64,000 bases of DNA, taken from contig NC_092793.1 of assembly GCF_918797505.1 (NCBI RefSeq), positions 6,644,366-6,708,365 of the forward strand, read 5' to 3'. Every line of letters starts with the position of its first letter. Within the stretch, counting starts at the first letter, position 1. Below, piece by piece: positions 1 to 10,180 of the stretch. The notes beneath the pieces are model-generated. The model searched no databases. It saw only the letters and a program-made list of their open reading frames with translations, and had not been told where the DNA came from. Source of the DNA: Bemisia tabaci. Its lineage: Eukaryota; Arthropoda; Insecta; Hemiptera; Aleyrodidae. The translations under genes and the position numbers were made by a program.

Positions 1-72
1 CTGATGAGGTGATAGTGGCGAGGTGGGTCCGGCTCCCCCGACCCCCGCGCGCCACGACCCGCAACGTCCGCC

Positions 73-325
73 CTCCCGTCCTGAGGAAAAACGCCGTATG
101 AACTTTCACGCGTTGCCAAATTTACTTTGATAAAACACGAATTGCCTGGTAAACTTATGAATATTTTTCTTCTAATTTTTCAGATTATTTTGTTCGCAAT
201 TTCACCTAAAGTTCCTGAAAATTTCAAGGAAAAATATTCATTTATTTCCTCAAAAATGAACGCTTCATCGAAGGAAATTTGGCAACTCTCGAATGTTCAT
301 ACGGCGTTCTTCCTTAGCACGACAG
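73..325. mobile_element. R-A inverted-repeat element, copy 1
   Basis: Both ends carry the R-A terminal repeat (CTGCCGTGCTAAGGAA, then CGCCGTATGAAC and GTTGCCAAATTTCC; the mirror image ends in TTAGCACGRCAG). The left end is slightly degraded. The flanking 4-mers are CGCC and CGCT, a near match to the 4-bp duplication seen at better copies. The element is about 250 bp and non-coding. Confidence 0.85.
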
Positions 326-474
326 CGCTGTTCGCCGCTCGCGGTCCGCCGTCATACCCAGGAGGGCAGTAACGCCCAAGTTTTCCAAAGTTTCGGTCCA
401 AATGCGTTCAATCTAGTTTAAATAGATGTAAACTCCTTTATTCGGTTAGAACAGCAGAAGTCATATAATTTACG

Positions 475-939
475 GGGTGATCCGAAAGTACCGCACCATC
501 TCTGTAACCCCTAGGGTTCTTGTCCCTTTTTAGGGTGGTCCCTTTAAATTCTGTGGATTCCCAATAGTGGTTTCCTTTGACCTTAGAGCACTCATAAAAT
601 TTAAAGTCTCTACCTTGATTTATTTAGAAGTTACACTGCTGTGCTAAAGAAAAACGCCGTATGAACATTCAAGTATTACCAAATTTCCCGATTTGGACTA
701 CTTATTTTTAGGGAAAATTAGGCACATTTTTCCTTGAAATTTTCGCATGTATTCGATAAAATTGCGAAAAAATTTGTCGATAAAACGGAAGAAAAATATT
801 CATAATTTTCCCGATGAATCGTTCGTTTTACATCGAAGGAAATATGGGAACGCCGGAAGACTCTTACGGCGTTTCTCCTGAGCACAGCAGTAGAAGGGTG
901 ATGCCGGTTGCTAGTGGTGTGGGAATTTTAGATCACCCT
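475..939. mobile_element. R-JJ element carrying a nested R-A copy
   Basis: The ends match as inverted repeats (GGGTGATCCGAAAGTACCGC on the left, an inverted GGGTGATCTAAAATTCCCAC on the right). The middle holds an R-A element. A second copy of the same outer sequence at 25988-26410 holds a different element (R-G) in its middle. Confidence 0.6.
636..890. mobile_element. R-A inverted-repeat element, copy 2 (inside R-JJ)
   Basis: Full-length R-A copy with both ends; flanks are TACA and TAGA (3 of 4 bases match). It interrupts the R-JJ element. Confidence 0.85.
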
Positions 940-978
940 TTATACAAAAACGAGATTTATGAGGAATCAGGGAGGGGG

Positions 979-1046
979 AGGGGCTGTCCATAAATTACGC
1001 AAGGCACCAGGAAGGAGTGGGGTCGAGAGGTGCTTTACGCGGGAGT
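979..1046. repeat. Short repeat containing GTCCATAAATTACG
   Basis: GGGGCTGTCCATAAATTACG is followed by an imperfect inverted match (GGTGCTTTACGCG). A related GC-rich block starts near 43246 (GGGGCCGTCTATAAAATAAG). The family is unknown to me. The sequence from 1047 to 1490 is AT-rich and otherwise empty; it belongs to the Kank intron downstream of exon 3. Confidence 0.4.
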
Positions 1047-1490
1047 GGAGGAAGAGAAAGAAGGTGTCAATCCCTGCCATAAATGGAAAAAAAAACGCCT
1101 GCTTGAAAAAAGAAGGAATTGAAATTTGAAAATTAATTTCTCCTGAAAAGTGTCCAACATTTGTATTTTTCTCTCTCTTTTGTTTATTTCTTTTTTTTAA
1201 AGCACTTGTATCTATTCACGATTATTATTAACTGAAATAACTTTCCCTACAATACACTAGATGCCTCGAACGGTACCGATTTGATTCAACACTATTTTTC
1301 ACTAAATTGTGTGATTTATCCCATTTAATGAGGGGAGTTGTTGACGTATTTGTGACAGCATGGAGCCGCGTAGTATGTACAAATGGATCCTCCGAGTAAA
1401 TTGGCTCTTACCGCTACTCTCCCAAGAATTGATATATAATTGGAAAATATTCACGAGATGTGAGTATGAAGATAAATTGAAAAAACTTAC

Positions 1491-1674
1491 CAGCATTAAA
1501 GCCATCAGGTGGAGGTATAGTGGTGTCAGTCCATTGACTACTGCCACTCAGTCGATTTGAGGATTTTTCTAACGCCTCCTCAAAGTCCAGCACAGCTTTT
1601 TGAAGCGAGTCGCTGACATGTGGTGATGCTAAAGGCCTCTGATTTGAAACTAGATTAGGACTAGAAAGCACACC
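1491..1674 (-). CDS. Kank: Kank, third identified exon (partial gene, continues off the left edge)
   Basis: On the minus strand this 184-bp exon has a good acceptor (TTTGTTTTAG, ending at 1675) and a consensus donor (CTG followed by GTAAGT at 1490). It enters in phase 0, exactly the phase left by the exon at 5494-5705, and exits in phase 1. It encodes about residues 96-156 of the predicted protein: a Ser/Asn/Pro-rich stretch, then a short helical segment (KAVLDFEEALEK, about 121-132), then a Pro-rich end (TIPPPDGFNAG). This fits the low-complexity linker that follows the KN motif in KANK proteins, which links that motif to coiled-coil and C-terminal ankyrin repeats. The next exon is not in the window. 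Assignment to Kank rests on phase, strand and order, because this exon has no diagnostic motif itself. Exon reality is well supported; gene identity comes from the neighbouring exon. Confidence 0.78.
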
Positions 1675-1723
1675 CTAAAACAAAGATTAAAGCCAAGGAT
1701 TAGTATAGGTACTGGCCGAGAAA

Positions 1724-1888
1724 CAGTGGCGTGGCGTGAATTGCGATGTATCGATTGTTCTGCCATTTAAATCTATGGTGAAGAATTGATTAGTAAGGTG
1801 TTCGCTGCGAACACCCAGTTTATCGGTCCTTTTCCATAGGTTTAAATGGCATAAAAATCGATACATCGCAATTCACGCCACGCCACTG
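1724..1888. mobile_element. R-D hAT-like MITE, copy 1 (almost perfect hairpin)
   Basis: Termini are CAGTGGCGTGGCGTGAATTG and its exact inverse. The flanking 8-mers CCGAGAAA and CAGAGAAA match at 7 of 8 positions. CAGTG ends with 8-bp duplications are typical of hAT elements. It lies in a Kank intron and is non-coding. Confidence 0.88.
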
Positions 1889-2072
1889 CAGAGAAACTGG
1901 GAAGAGCACAAGCTAAGGAGGGAGAAAAACGTACGGATGTACTACATGATATTCTAAAAGTCCATACGCAAAAAGAAAAAAAATACATCTCTTCCAAAAG
2001 GTTTTGTATAAAATTGGAGAGAGATTTAAAATCGAAGGACTATAATGATATTGGGAACTGCCATGGTGTTTA

Positions 2073-2325
2073 AGTGACTTCTTCAGTTCAGTAAAAGGAT
2101 ATTTTTTGCGAGTTCTGAATGCATGTGCGTGGCATTTTTGGTGATACCATTATTTGACCACGTAAAACTGAAGGCGAACTGGCGTGACTTTAAGGTAGCC
2201 TCTTCTAGTTCTGTAAAATGTTACTTTTTGTGCGTTGTGAGGAAATGTGTCATTTCACGACGATACCAGTATTTGACTAAGTGGGAGCTCGCGTTGCCTA
2301 CACCAAAAATTGCAGGCGAACTGCC
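2073..2325. repeat. Two diverged tandem units
   Basis: A segment running from a GTGACTT motif to GAAGGCGAACTG (2073-2185) is repeated with divergence and small insertions at 2186-2325. Shared landmarks are TTCAGTTCTGTAAAA, GATACCATTATTTGAC and AGGCGAACTG. It is intronic and no function is apparent. Confidence 0.5.
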
Positions 2326-2761
2326 GATGCGTTAGATTCAAATAATTTTACCCAACCCTGATAAATCGAGAGAAGTTAGGTAATTTCTCTGCGGAAATTG
2401 TTTCCTCCATCCGAAACTTTGCATTTCTCACAAGATGCTTCGTGCTCAGAATTTTCATAAAAAAACTACTGAAAGAGCCTTGGGGAAGCTGTTTTATCTT
2501 CAAAATATTTGAAAAGTCAAGGAATTTTTAATATCCAAGGATACTTGTCGTCTTGCAAACAACGTTGATCAAGATATCCAGTGATTCCCATCGATAAGCC
2601 CAAAACGGTCCTGCAAACTGCACCATTTGACAACGCTGCCACGCGCAGAAGATAGTAAAAAATTAATAGGTTACAATTTCAACATATTTCCAAGTAACTG
2701 AAATGAGGAGGTACAGAAGAAGATTAAGTTTGTACTTGCCGATGAAATCAGGTCAAGGTAA

Positions 2762-3386
2762 GTGAAACGTAGGTTATGCTCTTCCCGACCCATTCGGCCA
2801 GAACTTGGCCCCCGCTGGTAGAGCAGTGGCGCGAAATGTGAATTTCAACAACTTTGCAGTCTTGGCCGAGAACAAATGGACTGCATTTTGCAAAAAGGGA
2901 CCAAGAGCATTGCAATGTTGCTAAGATTGTGCAACTTCTCTTGTCTTGGAAGAAAAACCTGGTCATCTATAAACATTTTCTATTTCACACGCTAAAAACT
3001 GTAAATTTAAGACCAAAATTACCATGTACATTTCATATTTTTGCACGATTACAGTAATTTTATTGCAAAGGGTGAAGTCGCACAATCTTAGCAACATGTC
3101 AATGCTTCTGGTTCCTTTTTGCACAATGCAATCCAAATATGACCGTCTGCTGTTGATAAAATGAAAAAAAAAAACCGCCACAACACTAAAAGCAAATAAG
3201 TTTTCATTTTGAAAGAATTCCCTTGCATTGAATTTATTCGTTTTCATCAACGGCAGACGGTTATATTTGTTTTCAGCCATGACTGCAAAATTGTTATAAT
3301 TCACACTTCGCACCACAGCTATAGCGGCGGGAGCTGAAAGCCGAGTTCTGGCCGAAAGGGTCGGGAAGAGCATACCTACGTCTCAC
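2762..3386. mobile_element. R-P long inverted-repeat element
   Basis: About 45 bp at each end are inverted copies (GTGAAACGTAGGTTATGCTC on the left; GAGCATACCTACGTCTCAC on the right). The interior repeats are partly mirrored, for example TTGCAAAAAGGGACCA on one side and GGTTCCTTTTTGCA on the other. A 13-bp match to this end occurs alone at 25925. No coding capacity is seen. Confidence 0.75.
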
Positions 3387-3397
3387 ATATGTACCTT

Positions 3398-3861
3398 GAA
3401 ATCAGGCGACTAATCGCAGCATGAATAGTCGCCGTTTTATTTAAATACATTTATCAATAAATTACTTATTCCTTTTTTTTTTCGATTTGATTAATTACAA
3501 AAACCACCCTATTTTTGGGCAACGACAACACATGAGTGCAATGAGTCACACATTTTGTCATCACAAGCTGAAAAAATTGAAGGCGATAGGTACGGCTTTT
3601 TCAATAGCTAGGTCTGGATGCAACTATTCGTTTTCTTGGGATGTCCATGTTGCATACCGTAATTTTATAAAAAAAAAAAAACCGCATTGCTTTCAGTTTT
3701 TTCAGCTTGTGATGACAAAATGTGTCACTCAATGTCGTCGTTGCACAAAAGTAAGGTGGTTACAGTATTAAATCAAATCGAAAAAAAGAAAGAAGTAAAT
3801 TAAAATAAATGTATGTAAATAAAACGGCGACTATTCACTCTGCAATTAGTCGCCTGACTTC
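3398..3861. mobile_element. Palindromic element with ~200-bp arms
   Basis: Arms at about 3398-3600 and 3665-3861 are reverse complements, with ends GAAATCAGGCGACTAAT and ATTAGTCGCCTGACTTC. Inner landmarks are AATCAAATCGAAAAAAA and CACAAGCTGAAAAAA. It is directly next to R-P. From 4236 to 5058 I see only AT-rich sequence, including an undistinguished short ORF at 4289-4531. Confidence 0.8.
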
Positions 3862-5058
3862 ATTACCCAGATAGCACAAAACTATTTTTAAAATATTGTC
3901 ACAATATTTTTAAAATATTTTGGAGTAACTGGGTCGCAAGAACATACTTAACCTTCTTCTGTACTTTCTCAGTTAAGTTACTTGGAAATATGTTAAAATC
4001 GTAACCTATTATAATTATTTACTGTCTTCTGCATGTGGCAGCGTTGCCAAATAAACCGATTTGCGGGACCGTTTTGGGCACATCGAAGGTAATCACTAAA
4101 TATCGTGATCATAGCTGTTTCGCAAAATGACCAAATTCTTTTGGAAACAACAAATTCCTTGACTTTTCAAATATTTTAGAGATGAAAATCGCCAACTTTT
4201 CCTTGGCCAATGTTCTTTTTTGTTTTACTTGTTAGTTTTTTTAAAAACATAGTTCGGCTTACGTGGTTTCAATTTTTTTCGGAAAAAAATGGGCCAACTT
4301 TGTAGCTGGAAATTTTTACAGCATATTATGCCGACAGAGAAAAAAAAATCAAGGAAGTTTTCAAGAGATTACGTAGATACCACACATAAGTCTCTTTTTA
4401 AAACGACCATAGTAGTTATGAATGGTTTGCTTGACGCTACGCATGTATCATTGCAATGCGTCAAGGAGGAGGCGAAAAAGCATCGAACAAGAAAATGTAG
4501 ATGCGGCGCCAATAAATCGCCTTCAAACTGACTGGATACCGTAAGCAGGTCTTTGCAAGTTGTGTTGCCTTGCCTTTATTTACAGGCGCTTTCAAATAAG
4601 GAACGAAGCGCGAAGGATCGCGTTTCCCATTAGATTAAAGCACACTGAATTTACAGCTATTATTTTGGTTCCTTTTGAGAATATAGGAGTCTAATTTTGC
4701 AATTTTGACAAAAAAAATAAAAAAAAAAACAACTATAGGCATACCTCGCTTTAATGTTTTCGAAGAATTAAAAGTAAAACTTTGTTTCCGAAAAGACATT
4801 TATTCCAATCTCTAACTCGAGAGCCAACTGGCCAAACATGAAAAAGTGAATGTTGTTTCTAGAAAAAAGCGCTACGGCGAACTATAAGACTGTATACCTA
4901 AGGAGAAAATGCTGACTAGACCCGTTATTTCAGTTTTGAGTTATCAGTATGAAGATCATTTTTTCTGTGTGCACCTGCATGGTCACATTAATAGTGAACA
5001 TTGAGTCTAGGATAACAGAATTTTTTTGGCATTTTGTGGTATTATACTGATTTTGGAG

Positions 5059-5288
5059 CACTGGAAAAAAAGTCGCTTGGATCTAGAAAACAGACTCTTA
5101 AAAACACTGACAAGAAAAAATACTCTTGATTCAATTGGACTTGTTGCTTGAATCAAAAGGAAATCCGCCTAAATCAAGAGGCTCGGCTCTTCGATTCAAG
5201 GAAAAATCGGCTTGAATCAAGAGTATTTTTTCTTACCAATGTTATTAAGAGTCTGGACTCTAGATCTAAGCGACTTTTTTTTCCAGTG
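5059..5288. mobile_element. R-G CACTA-like MITE, copy 1
   Basis: Ends are CACTGGAAAAAAAGTCGCTT and its inverse (GCGACTTTTTTTTCCAGTG). The 2-bp flanks AG/AG match. The arms contain TTGATTCAA-type internal palindromes. It is 230 bp, non-coding, in a Kank intron. Copies 2-4 are at 12066, 26071 and 34506. Confidence 0.88.
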
Positions 5289-5493
5289 AGAGGAAAATCT
5301 GAATGAATACCCAAGGTAATTTCCTCATCGGGTTTTCGACAGTTCTTGCCGGCAAGTTTTTCCATAGTTTGGGTGATTTTACAATTAAATTTACCGAATT
5401 TTGTAAACTGTCAAAATTTGACTATCTGCCTAGGAATTTGATAATTGCCGAATTTTGAGTAAATGCACAGCTAGGATAAAAGGAGAAACTTAC

Positions 5494-5705
5494 AGATCCT
5501 TCGGCTATTCCTAGTAGGACTTCCATTGACTGTCGGTTCCGCCTCCGCTCTCTCCGACGCTGTTTGCTCGGCGAGTCGAAGGATTGTTTGGAGTAGGTCT
5601 CGCAGAATCTGACGAAATCCAAGTCTATGTGGTAACCATAGGGACAGCAGTCACAGAAATATCTGCTTTGCCCCATGTCGATTCGACTTTTCCGCGAGGA
5701 AACCC
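5494..5705 (-). CDS. Kank: Kank, exon with the KN motif
   Basis: This 212-bp minus-strand exon has a strong acceptor (TTTCTTTTGCAG, at 5706) and a consensus donor (TCT followed by GTAAGTTT at 5493). It takes two bases to finish a codon begun in the exon at 6368-6474 and then reads 70 codons, leaving phase 0. At about residues 41-60 it carries FCDCCPYGYHIDLDFVRF, the hallmark of the KN motif of KANK proteins (family pattern PYG-hydrophobic-hydrophobic-LDLDFV). A Lys/Arg-rich run (KQRRRERRRNRQ, about 72-83) follows. In known KANK proteins this motif binds talin and places the protein at the rim of integrin adhesions; ankyrin repeats nearer the C-terminus bind kinesin KIF21. Those later domains lie beyond the window. 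The Cys-rich lead-in (FCDCC) is unusual next to vertebrate paralogues. Confidence 0.88.
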
Positions 5706-5816
5706 CTGCAAAAGAAACAAAGATAGAAAAACATAATGTAATATGAGAAAATTACATTCAAAATAACAACCGTATTCAACTAAAATCGCAGCGTAATTAC
5801 GTTAAACAGGGTTGCC

Positions 5817-6074
5817 ACAGAATTCAGAAAATGAAATTCCCTGACTTTTCCCTGATTTCCCTGACACATTTTGGTGAAATTCCATGACAATTGAAGATCC
5901 GACGGATGGTTGAGAAGGCATAATTGAAAGTAGTTTTCAGGCATAACTTCTTGTTCAAAATCACAAACCCATTCTAGAGAGCAAATGAAGGTGATTTATC
6001 TTTCCCCTGACATTTTCGTCATTTTCATAGTTTTCCCTGATATTTCCCGGTAGTTCCCGACTGTAGCAACCCTG
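5817..6074. mobile_element. R-GG element, copy 1, with 6-bp TSD
   Basis: Ends are CAGGGTTGCCAC and the inverse GTAGCAACCCTG. Both flanks read GTTAAA (5811-5816 and 6075-6080), a perfect 6-bp duplication. The interior is rich in CCCTGA and TTTTCCCTGA blocks. It is non-coding and lies in the 662-bp Kank intron between the start exon and the KN exon. Confidence 0.88.
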
Positions 6075-6367
6075 GTTAAACTGACAAAAAATATTACTTG
6101 GCTCAAGCATGATCAGAGACAGCATAATGCATTCTTGAATTTGCCGCCGTTTATTTTTTTCTTCTCCTTCTTGATTCAGCATGAATTTCTCTGGAAACAA
6201 GGCGAGAAAATTCTTTGGTGAAGCAAAAAAGTGGCCGGAGCAACATCATTCTTGATTCAAGAAAAAAATTGTCTTTACTGCGAATAGACGAGTTTTAATT
6301 TCTTCCGGGACTCGTTCACTAAAATCCTCTTGCCTCATATTTTCTCATTAGAAAAACTAGTCTTTAC

Positions 6368-6440
6368 CGTTTTCATTGAAGAGGGGCTTCATCGTCAGGA
6401 CCGGAGAGGTCATCTTGTCAGTTAATGTCACCGGTAGCAT
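6368..6440 (-). CDS. Kank: Kank, start-codon exon (whole exon 6368-6474)
   Basis: The exon spans 6474-6368 on the minus strand, with acceptor TTGTGTTTCAG (at 6475) and donor AACG followed by GTAAAG (6367). The first ATG is at 6440-6438, preceded in frame by a TAA 12 bases upstream, so translation must start here or at the in-frame ATG at 6413-6411. From the first ATG the product begins MLPVTLTDKMTSPVL and ends in ...FNEN plus one base. That base joins the two bases opening the KN exon to give Gly, so the phase match is exact. The 34 bases upstream of the ATG are 5' UTR. The acceptor implies at least one further non-coding exon and the promoter at higher coordinates, which I could not locate. 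The sequence 6075-6367 is ordinary intron. Confidence 0.75.
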
Positions 6441-6587
6441 TTGCTTCCTTTAGAAAGTCTTGCCGTTTCTCAATCTGAAACACAACAAAATATATTCAAA
6501 ATTAGAACCTTCGGAATATCAGTGAAATTCATGTTCATACATGCCAATAAAACCTCACTATCTGCACTTGGGAATGGTCTGCATGTG

Positions 6588-6999
6588 CACTGAAAAAAAA
6601 ATCTCGGTGTATTTACTAAGAAAAGGGTAAAATTACCAAGAATTCAGGGTTCTATTTGATCCCAGTTTTTTCTCGGTGAAATTACCATTTATGGAAGTGG
6701 TAATTTTACGGAGAAATCTCGGTAAAATTATTGACTTTCTCGGTAATTTTACTGGACCCCGGTAAAAACGCCAATATTTTTTATCGACTGTGGTAGAATT
6801 ACCGAGATCAAATGGCAAAGTTACCGGGAATTGATTGCAAATGAAAGTGGTATTCTTACCTGAGAAGAACAGTAAAAGTACCGGTTTTTAGGTAAGCTTA
6901 CCAGTCTGTCTTGGTAAAATTACCAAAAATTGGTAAAAAAGTGAGATGGTAAAGGTACCGACGGACCTTAGTAAAAACCCCGAGAATTTTTTTTCAGTG
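6588..6999. mobile_element. R-H CACTA-like element packed with GGTAA/TTACC motifs
   Basis: Ends are CACTGAAAAAAAAATCTCGG and the inverse CCGAGAATTTTTTTTCAGTG, with matching 2-bp flanks TG/TG. The 412-bp body is largely built of short units of the form GGTAAAATTACC or GGTAATTTTAC in both orientations, so it can fold in many registers. Confidence 0.85.
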
Positions 7000-7077
7000 T
7001 GATGTCGGCCATTTTTTGCATTCTAGAAGCTCCATAAAAGGCCTAAAATTTCGGAGACAATCACGTGGAACCTTCAG

Positions 7078-7107
7078 TGGTCATGCTCTGTCTATAAAGG
7101 TACTCTA
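7078..7107. repeat. Lone end of an R-X hAT-like element
   Basis: ATGCTCTGTCTATAAAGG then TACTCTA matches the right end of the 434-bp R-X element at 48928-49361. No left end is present nearby, so this is a truncated remnant. Confidence 0.6.
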
Positions 7108-7191
7108 GACAGCAGATGTTACGCATGAAGAACGGATACGCATGCGTCACGTCGTCTGCTGCGGCCAAAAGGCGCGACTCGGGAGGCGGCG

Positions 7192-7424
7192 CACGGTGGA
7201 TCGAGTCAACGGGAGAGGTCGGACAAAATTTGGAAACTTTAAACGCCTATAACTCCGTTTACCCAAGACTTTGAGGTTCTAAAGGTGGATCCATTGGTTT
7301 CCTCGTGAAATTTTCGTCAAGAGGCACCCCTTGAAATTTAAGATATGACGAAATAAACGTAACAATTCGCACTTTTAGTCAACAATTTCATGGCCAACCG
7401 CTCTGATTGGCTTGATCCACTGTG
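7192..7424. mobile_element. R-B Transib-like MITE, copy 1
   Basis: The left end is CACGGTGGATCGAGTCAA and the right end inverts to CACAGTGGATCAAGCCAA. Both flanks read CGGCG (7187-7191, 7425-7429), a perfect 5-bp duplication. The left end has an A-rich GACAAAATT 23 bases after the heptamer. CACARTG ends and GC-rich 5-bp duplications are the signature of Transib elements, relatives of the RAG1 recombinase. No transposase is encoded. Confidence 0.88.
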
Positions 7425-7510
7425 CGGCGGTGGTTGCGCAAAGCTGGTCCACTAACTGTCCGGCTCACACCTACCGTTGTGCCGCGCCCGCCCGCCCGCA
7501 CCCAGAGACC

Positions 7511-8054
7511 AATGGACCACTAGACAAGGTACGAATTTCAGCATTCTGATACATGTTTCTTACCTAAAATTTTACAACGCGCACAACAAAAATTACCGAA
7601 ATCAACTCCTTCCAAAGATATTTAATGATTCTTGATGTGTGAATTCAAACCACGCGCTCATGAAAACTCAATGCTCTGCGTGATTCACATCGTGCGCTGA
7701 ACGTTATCATGACAGTCTCTGCGATATAAAAATCTGGCAACCTCAATCTTGACGCTTTGGCTCAGCTGTAGCAAATTGCTTATAGTTTGAACAACATATG
7801 GTGGGAAATGAACATTACTCGATTGAGAAACTTGTTGAAACCGTTGTAGTGCGCGATTTGACTCACGTAGAACTTTGAGTTTCTTGTGAGCGGGCAGTTC
7901 AAATTCCTCGTAACCAATGTGAAATAAAAACGTTAATATCCTCGTTTGGAGTTTGTTTCATTAGTTTTCGTTGCGCGAATCGTGCTCTGCGTGAAATTCT
8001 GGTTAAGAAACATGTATCAGAATGCTTAGATTCGTACCTTGTCTAGTGGTCTAT
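7511..8054. mobile_element. R-L inverted-repeat element, copy 1
   Basis: Ends AATGGACCACTAGACAAGG and CCTTGTCTAGTGGTCTATT are inverted. The next ~25 bp (GCATTCTGATACATGTTTC) are also inverted. It is about 545 bp with no ORF of note. Copy 2 is at 24220-24764. Confidence 0.82.
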
Positions 8055-8162
8055 TCTCAAGTTTCTTTACCCTCTTCCCGTTGAAAATGAACCTTTGGCC
8101 TTATTTTTGCACCTGGAACACATTAATTTTTGGTAGGCGCGAGGATATGTTTATTCTTGTGG

Positions 8163-8344
8163 CGGTGGCGTAGCGTGATTCGCGATGTATCGATTGATCT
8201 GTCATTTAAACCTATGGAAAAGGATCGATAAACAGAGTGTTCGCAACAAACACCTCAGTAATTTTTTCAGTTTTAATAATCGATTATTTACGACAACTTC
8301 AAACAGGGAAATATCGATAATCGATAGTGCACGCCTCGCCCCTG
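8163..8344. mobile_element. R-D hAT-like MITE, copy 2
   Basis: Left end CGGTGGCGTAGCGTG, right end inverse of CAGGGGCGAGGCGTG. Flanking 8-mers TCTTGTGG and TCTCGTGG match at 7 of 8 positions. The interior contains ATCGATAATCGAT-type palindromes. It is 182 bp and non-coding. Confidence 0.85.
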
Positions 8345-8744
8345 TCTCGTGGAGTCCAGGGCTCACACAAAAATAGACATGTCGGTTCAAAATGTGATTG
8401 TGCACAGTGACTGATTAGGTGAAAGAAAACGAGGCGCTATGTGTATAGGTATGTACATGGAAAAACCCGGTAATCCAGGATAGCGCGAAAGTCAAAGAAA
8501 ATATATGAGGATAGCACAAAAAAGGCACAAGAAATGCGCGAAACCTTAACACCTGCCACAGGAATGCGCGAATTTAAAATAAAGTTAATTTAAGGTAGAA
8601 GTTTGGCAAAACAGGAAACAGTTGGAAAATAAATGCGCATTTTTATGTTAACTTTAGTTTAGGTAGTTTCTTGACAAGTCATCGATGTCTTACCTTCTGA
8701 TGATAAATGAAGTGAAAAGATTGAATAATGGTCGTGGGTATAAA

Positions 8745-8817
8745 GAACTTTCCTAACTTTTCTCGGAAAAAATATTTAATCGGAGAAACGAGGCAACGTC
8801 GGAATGCTTGTACGGCG
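8745..8817. repeat. R-A right-end remnant
   Basis: GAGGCAACGTCGGAATGCTT then GTACGGCGT resembles the inner part of the R-A right end; the terminal bases are lost. From 8345 to 8744 I see nothing beyond short imperfect runs. Confidence 0.4.
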
Positions 8818-8900
8818 TCGGAACAGAGCATGGGCATATTAAGCTCTATTATTCGATGCCGCGATTATTCTAACGCCAGTTCGAATAATCGAGCCAAACA

Positions 8901-9115
8901 CAGTGCGGCTGGCGTCAAACGTATATTAGCGCCTGCAAGACTGCAGGAATACTTCACGCGTTGCCGGCGTTGCGCGAAAACAGTGCGGTCAGCGTAAGGC
9001 CCATATTAGCGCCTACAAGACTGCATGAATACTTCTCGCATTGCACCAAACGCAGTGCACTTGGTCAGTTGGCGTGGTGAAACGCATATTAGTGCCTACA
9101 AGACGGTAGGAATGC
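8901..9115. repeat. Three tandem units of 72-80 bp
   Basis: Units start CAGTGCGG.. at 8901 and 8981 and CAGTGCAC at 9053. Each holds ATATTAGYGCCTRCAAGAC followed (in the first two) by TGCAKGAATACTTC. Unit spacing is 80 and 72 bp. No ORF or obvious RNA fold was identified. From 9116 to 9296 there is nothing notable. Confidence 0.7.
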
Positions 9116-9296
9116 TGTAGGACTGCGTGTCATCATTCTTGACTTTCTACTCCAGTTTTTACCATATATAAAGGTATAATATGTATGCCCATTATAACGA
9201 TTCAGAAACTCGGATGATATTTAATTTTTTTTTTTGTTACATTGAAAGAAAATAGAAGAAACTAAAAATCGCGTCGATATTATGGATACTTTTATT

Positions 9297-9518
9297 TGGA
9301 CGCATTTCTGTCAAACGGAACTAAGCGCCATAGGGGGAGAGAGGTAGAGGGGGGCTTTGATTGGCGGCGCAACCGGGCGTCGGGCTCATTCCGTCCTATA
9401 CTCGCAATGCTTTTCCATGGCGCTTAGTTCCGTTTGACAGAACGCGCTATCCGGCATTCTAAAATCCTCAAAAGGAACTCAAATTGGCGCTCAGTTCCGT
9501 TTGACAGAAATACGTCCA
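9297..9518. mobile_element. R-E hairpin element, copy 1 (long variant)
   Basis: Ends TGGACGCATTTCTGTCAAAC and the inverse GTTTGACAGAAATACGTCCA. An extra internal copy of the right arm (CTTAGTTCCGTTTGACAGAA) lies near 9425, making this variant longer than the ~125-bp norm. From 9519 to 10180 no feature is seen apart from a GC-rich palindrome GGCTGCGTAGCGGCC near 9738 and paired ATTCGCGCAATCCTATs near 9991 and 10015. Confidence 0.8.
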
Positions 9519-10180
9519 TTTGATGCCATTTAGGTAAATTCGTGGAAACTTTTCAGAAAAACTGTGTGTAGCTTTTTAAAAACATTTATTAAAAATAAAA
9601 GTTGAAAAGGGTGCAATCCGAGATAAATATACGCTTCCTTTCGGAAGCACCCGTCGGGCTTTGAATCCAGTCATCTCTTGAAAAACTTGAACGTGGTTGT
9701 TCTACGATTTTTGACGTGTAGTTTTTTCAATGGTTGGTGGCTGCGTAGCGGCCACAGGCCTCTAGTTCATTTTTAAACTTCTATGAAAGCTCTCTGGGTC
9801 ATTCTTGCTGCGAGGGCTATCCATCGAAGTAGACATGCTCGTAAGTGAGGAGGGGATGGACAGTCTTCTGCGATATAGTTATCCACCACAAACTACCAGG
9901 GTTACCAGATTAACGCTTCCTCGCCGAATATTGAAGATTCGCGCAAACATGTGAGTTATCAGTACCAGAAAAATTCGCGCAATCCTATGCATCTCCAAAA
10001 AGTAAAAAGGGGCCATTCGCGCAATCCTATCGCAGCCGAAAAAACAACTCAGCATTGAGCCCTGACATTTCAGGTAAAATAGCACCAACTACAGGCAGCA
10101 ACACTGAGCTCTACTGCTGTATGGCTGGCGCTATTTTGCCCTAAGTGTTAGAGCTTACTTAGCGCTGAGATGTTTTTTTC

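Larger units (their letters stand above)
2465..4235. repeat. Large inverted repeat with two further inverted elements in its centre
   Basis: The left arm (about 2465-2735) and right arm (about 3943-4235) are reverse complements over roughly 270 bp. Shared landmarks are AAAACGGTCC, TGGCAGCGTTG inverted, TTCTGTACTT, and GAAAAGTCAAGGAATTT inverted. The centre holds the elements at 2762-3386 and 3398-3861. This is a nested structure within the Kank intron. Confidence 0.75.

Noticed and set aside
4289..4531. 80-codon frame starting MGQLCSWKFL
   Set aside because: Low-complexity Lys-rich sequence in an intron, without splice sites or motif.
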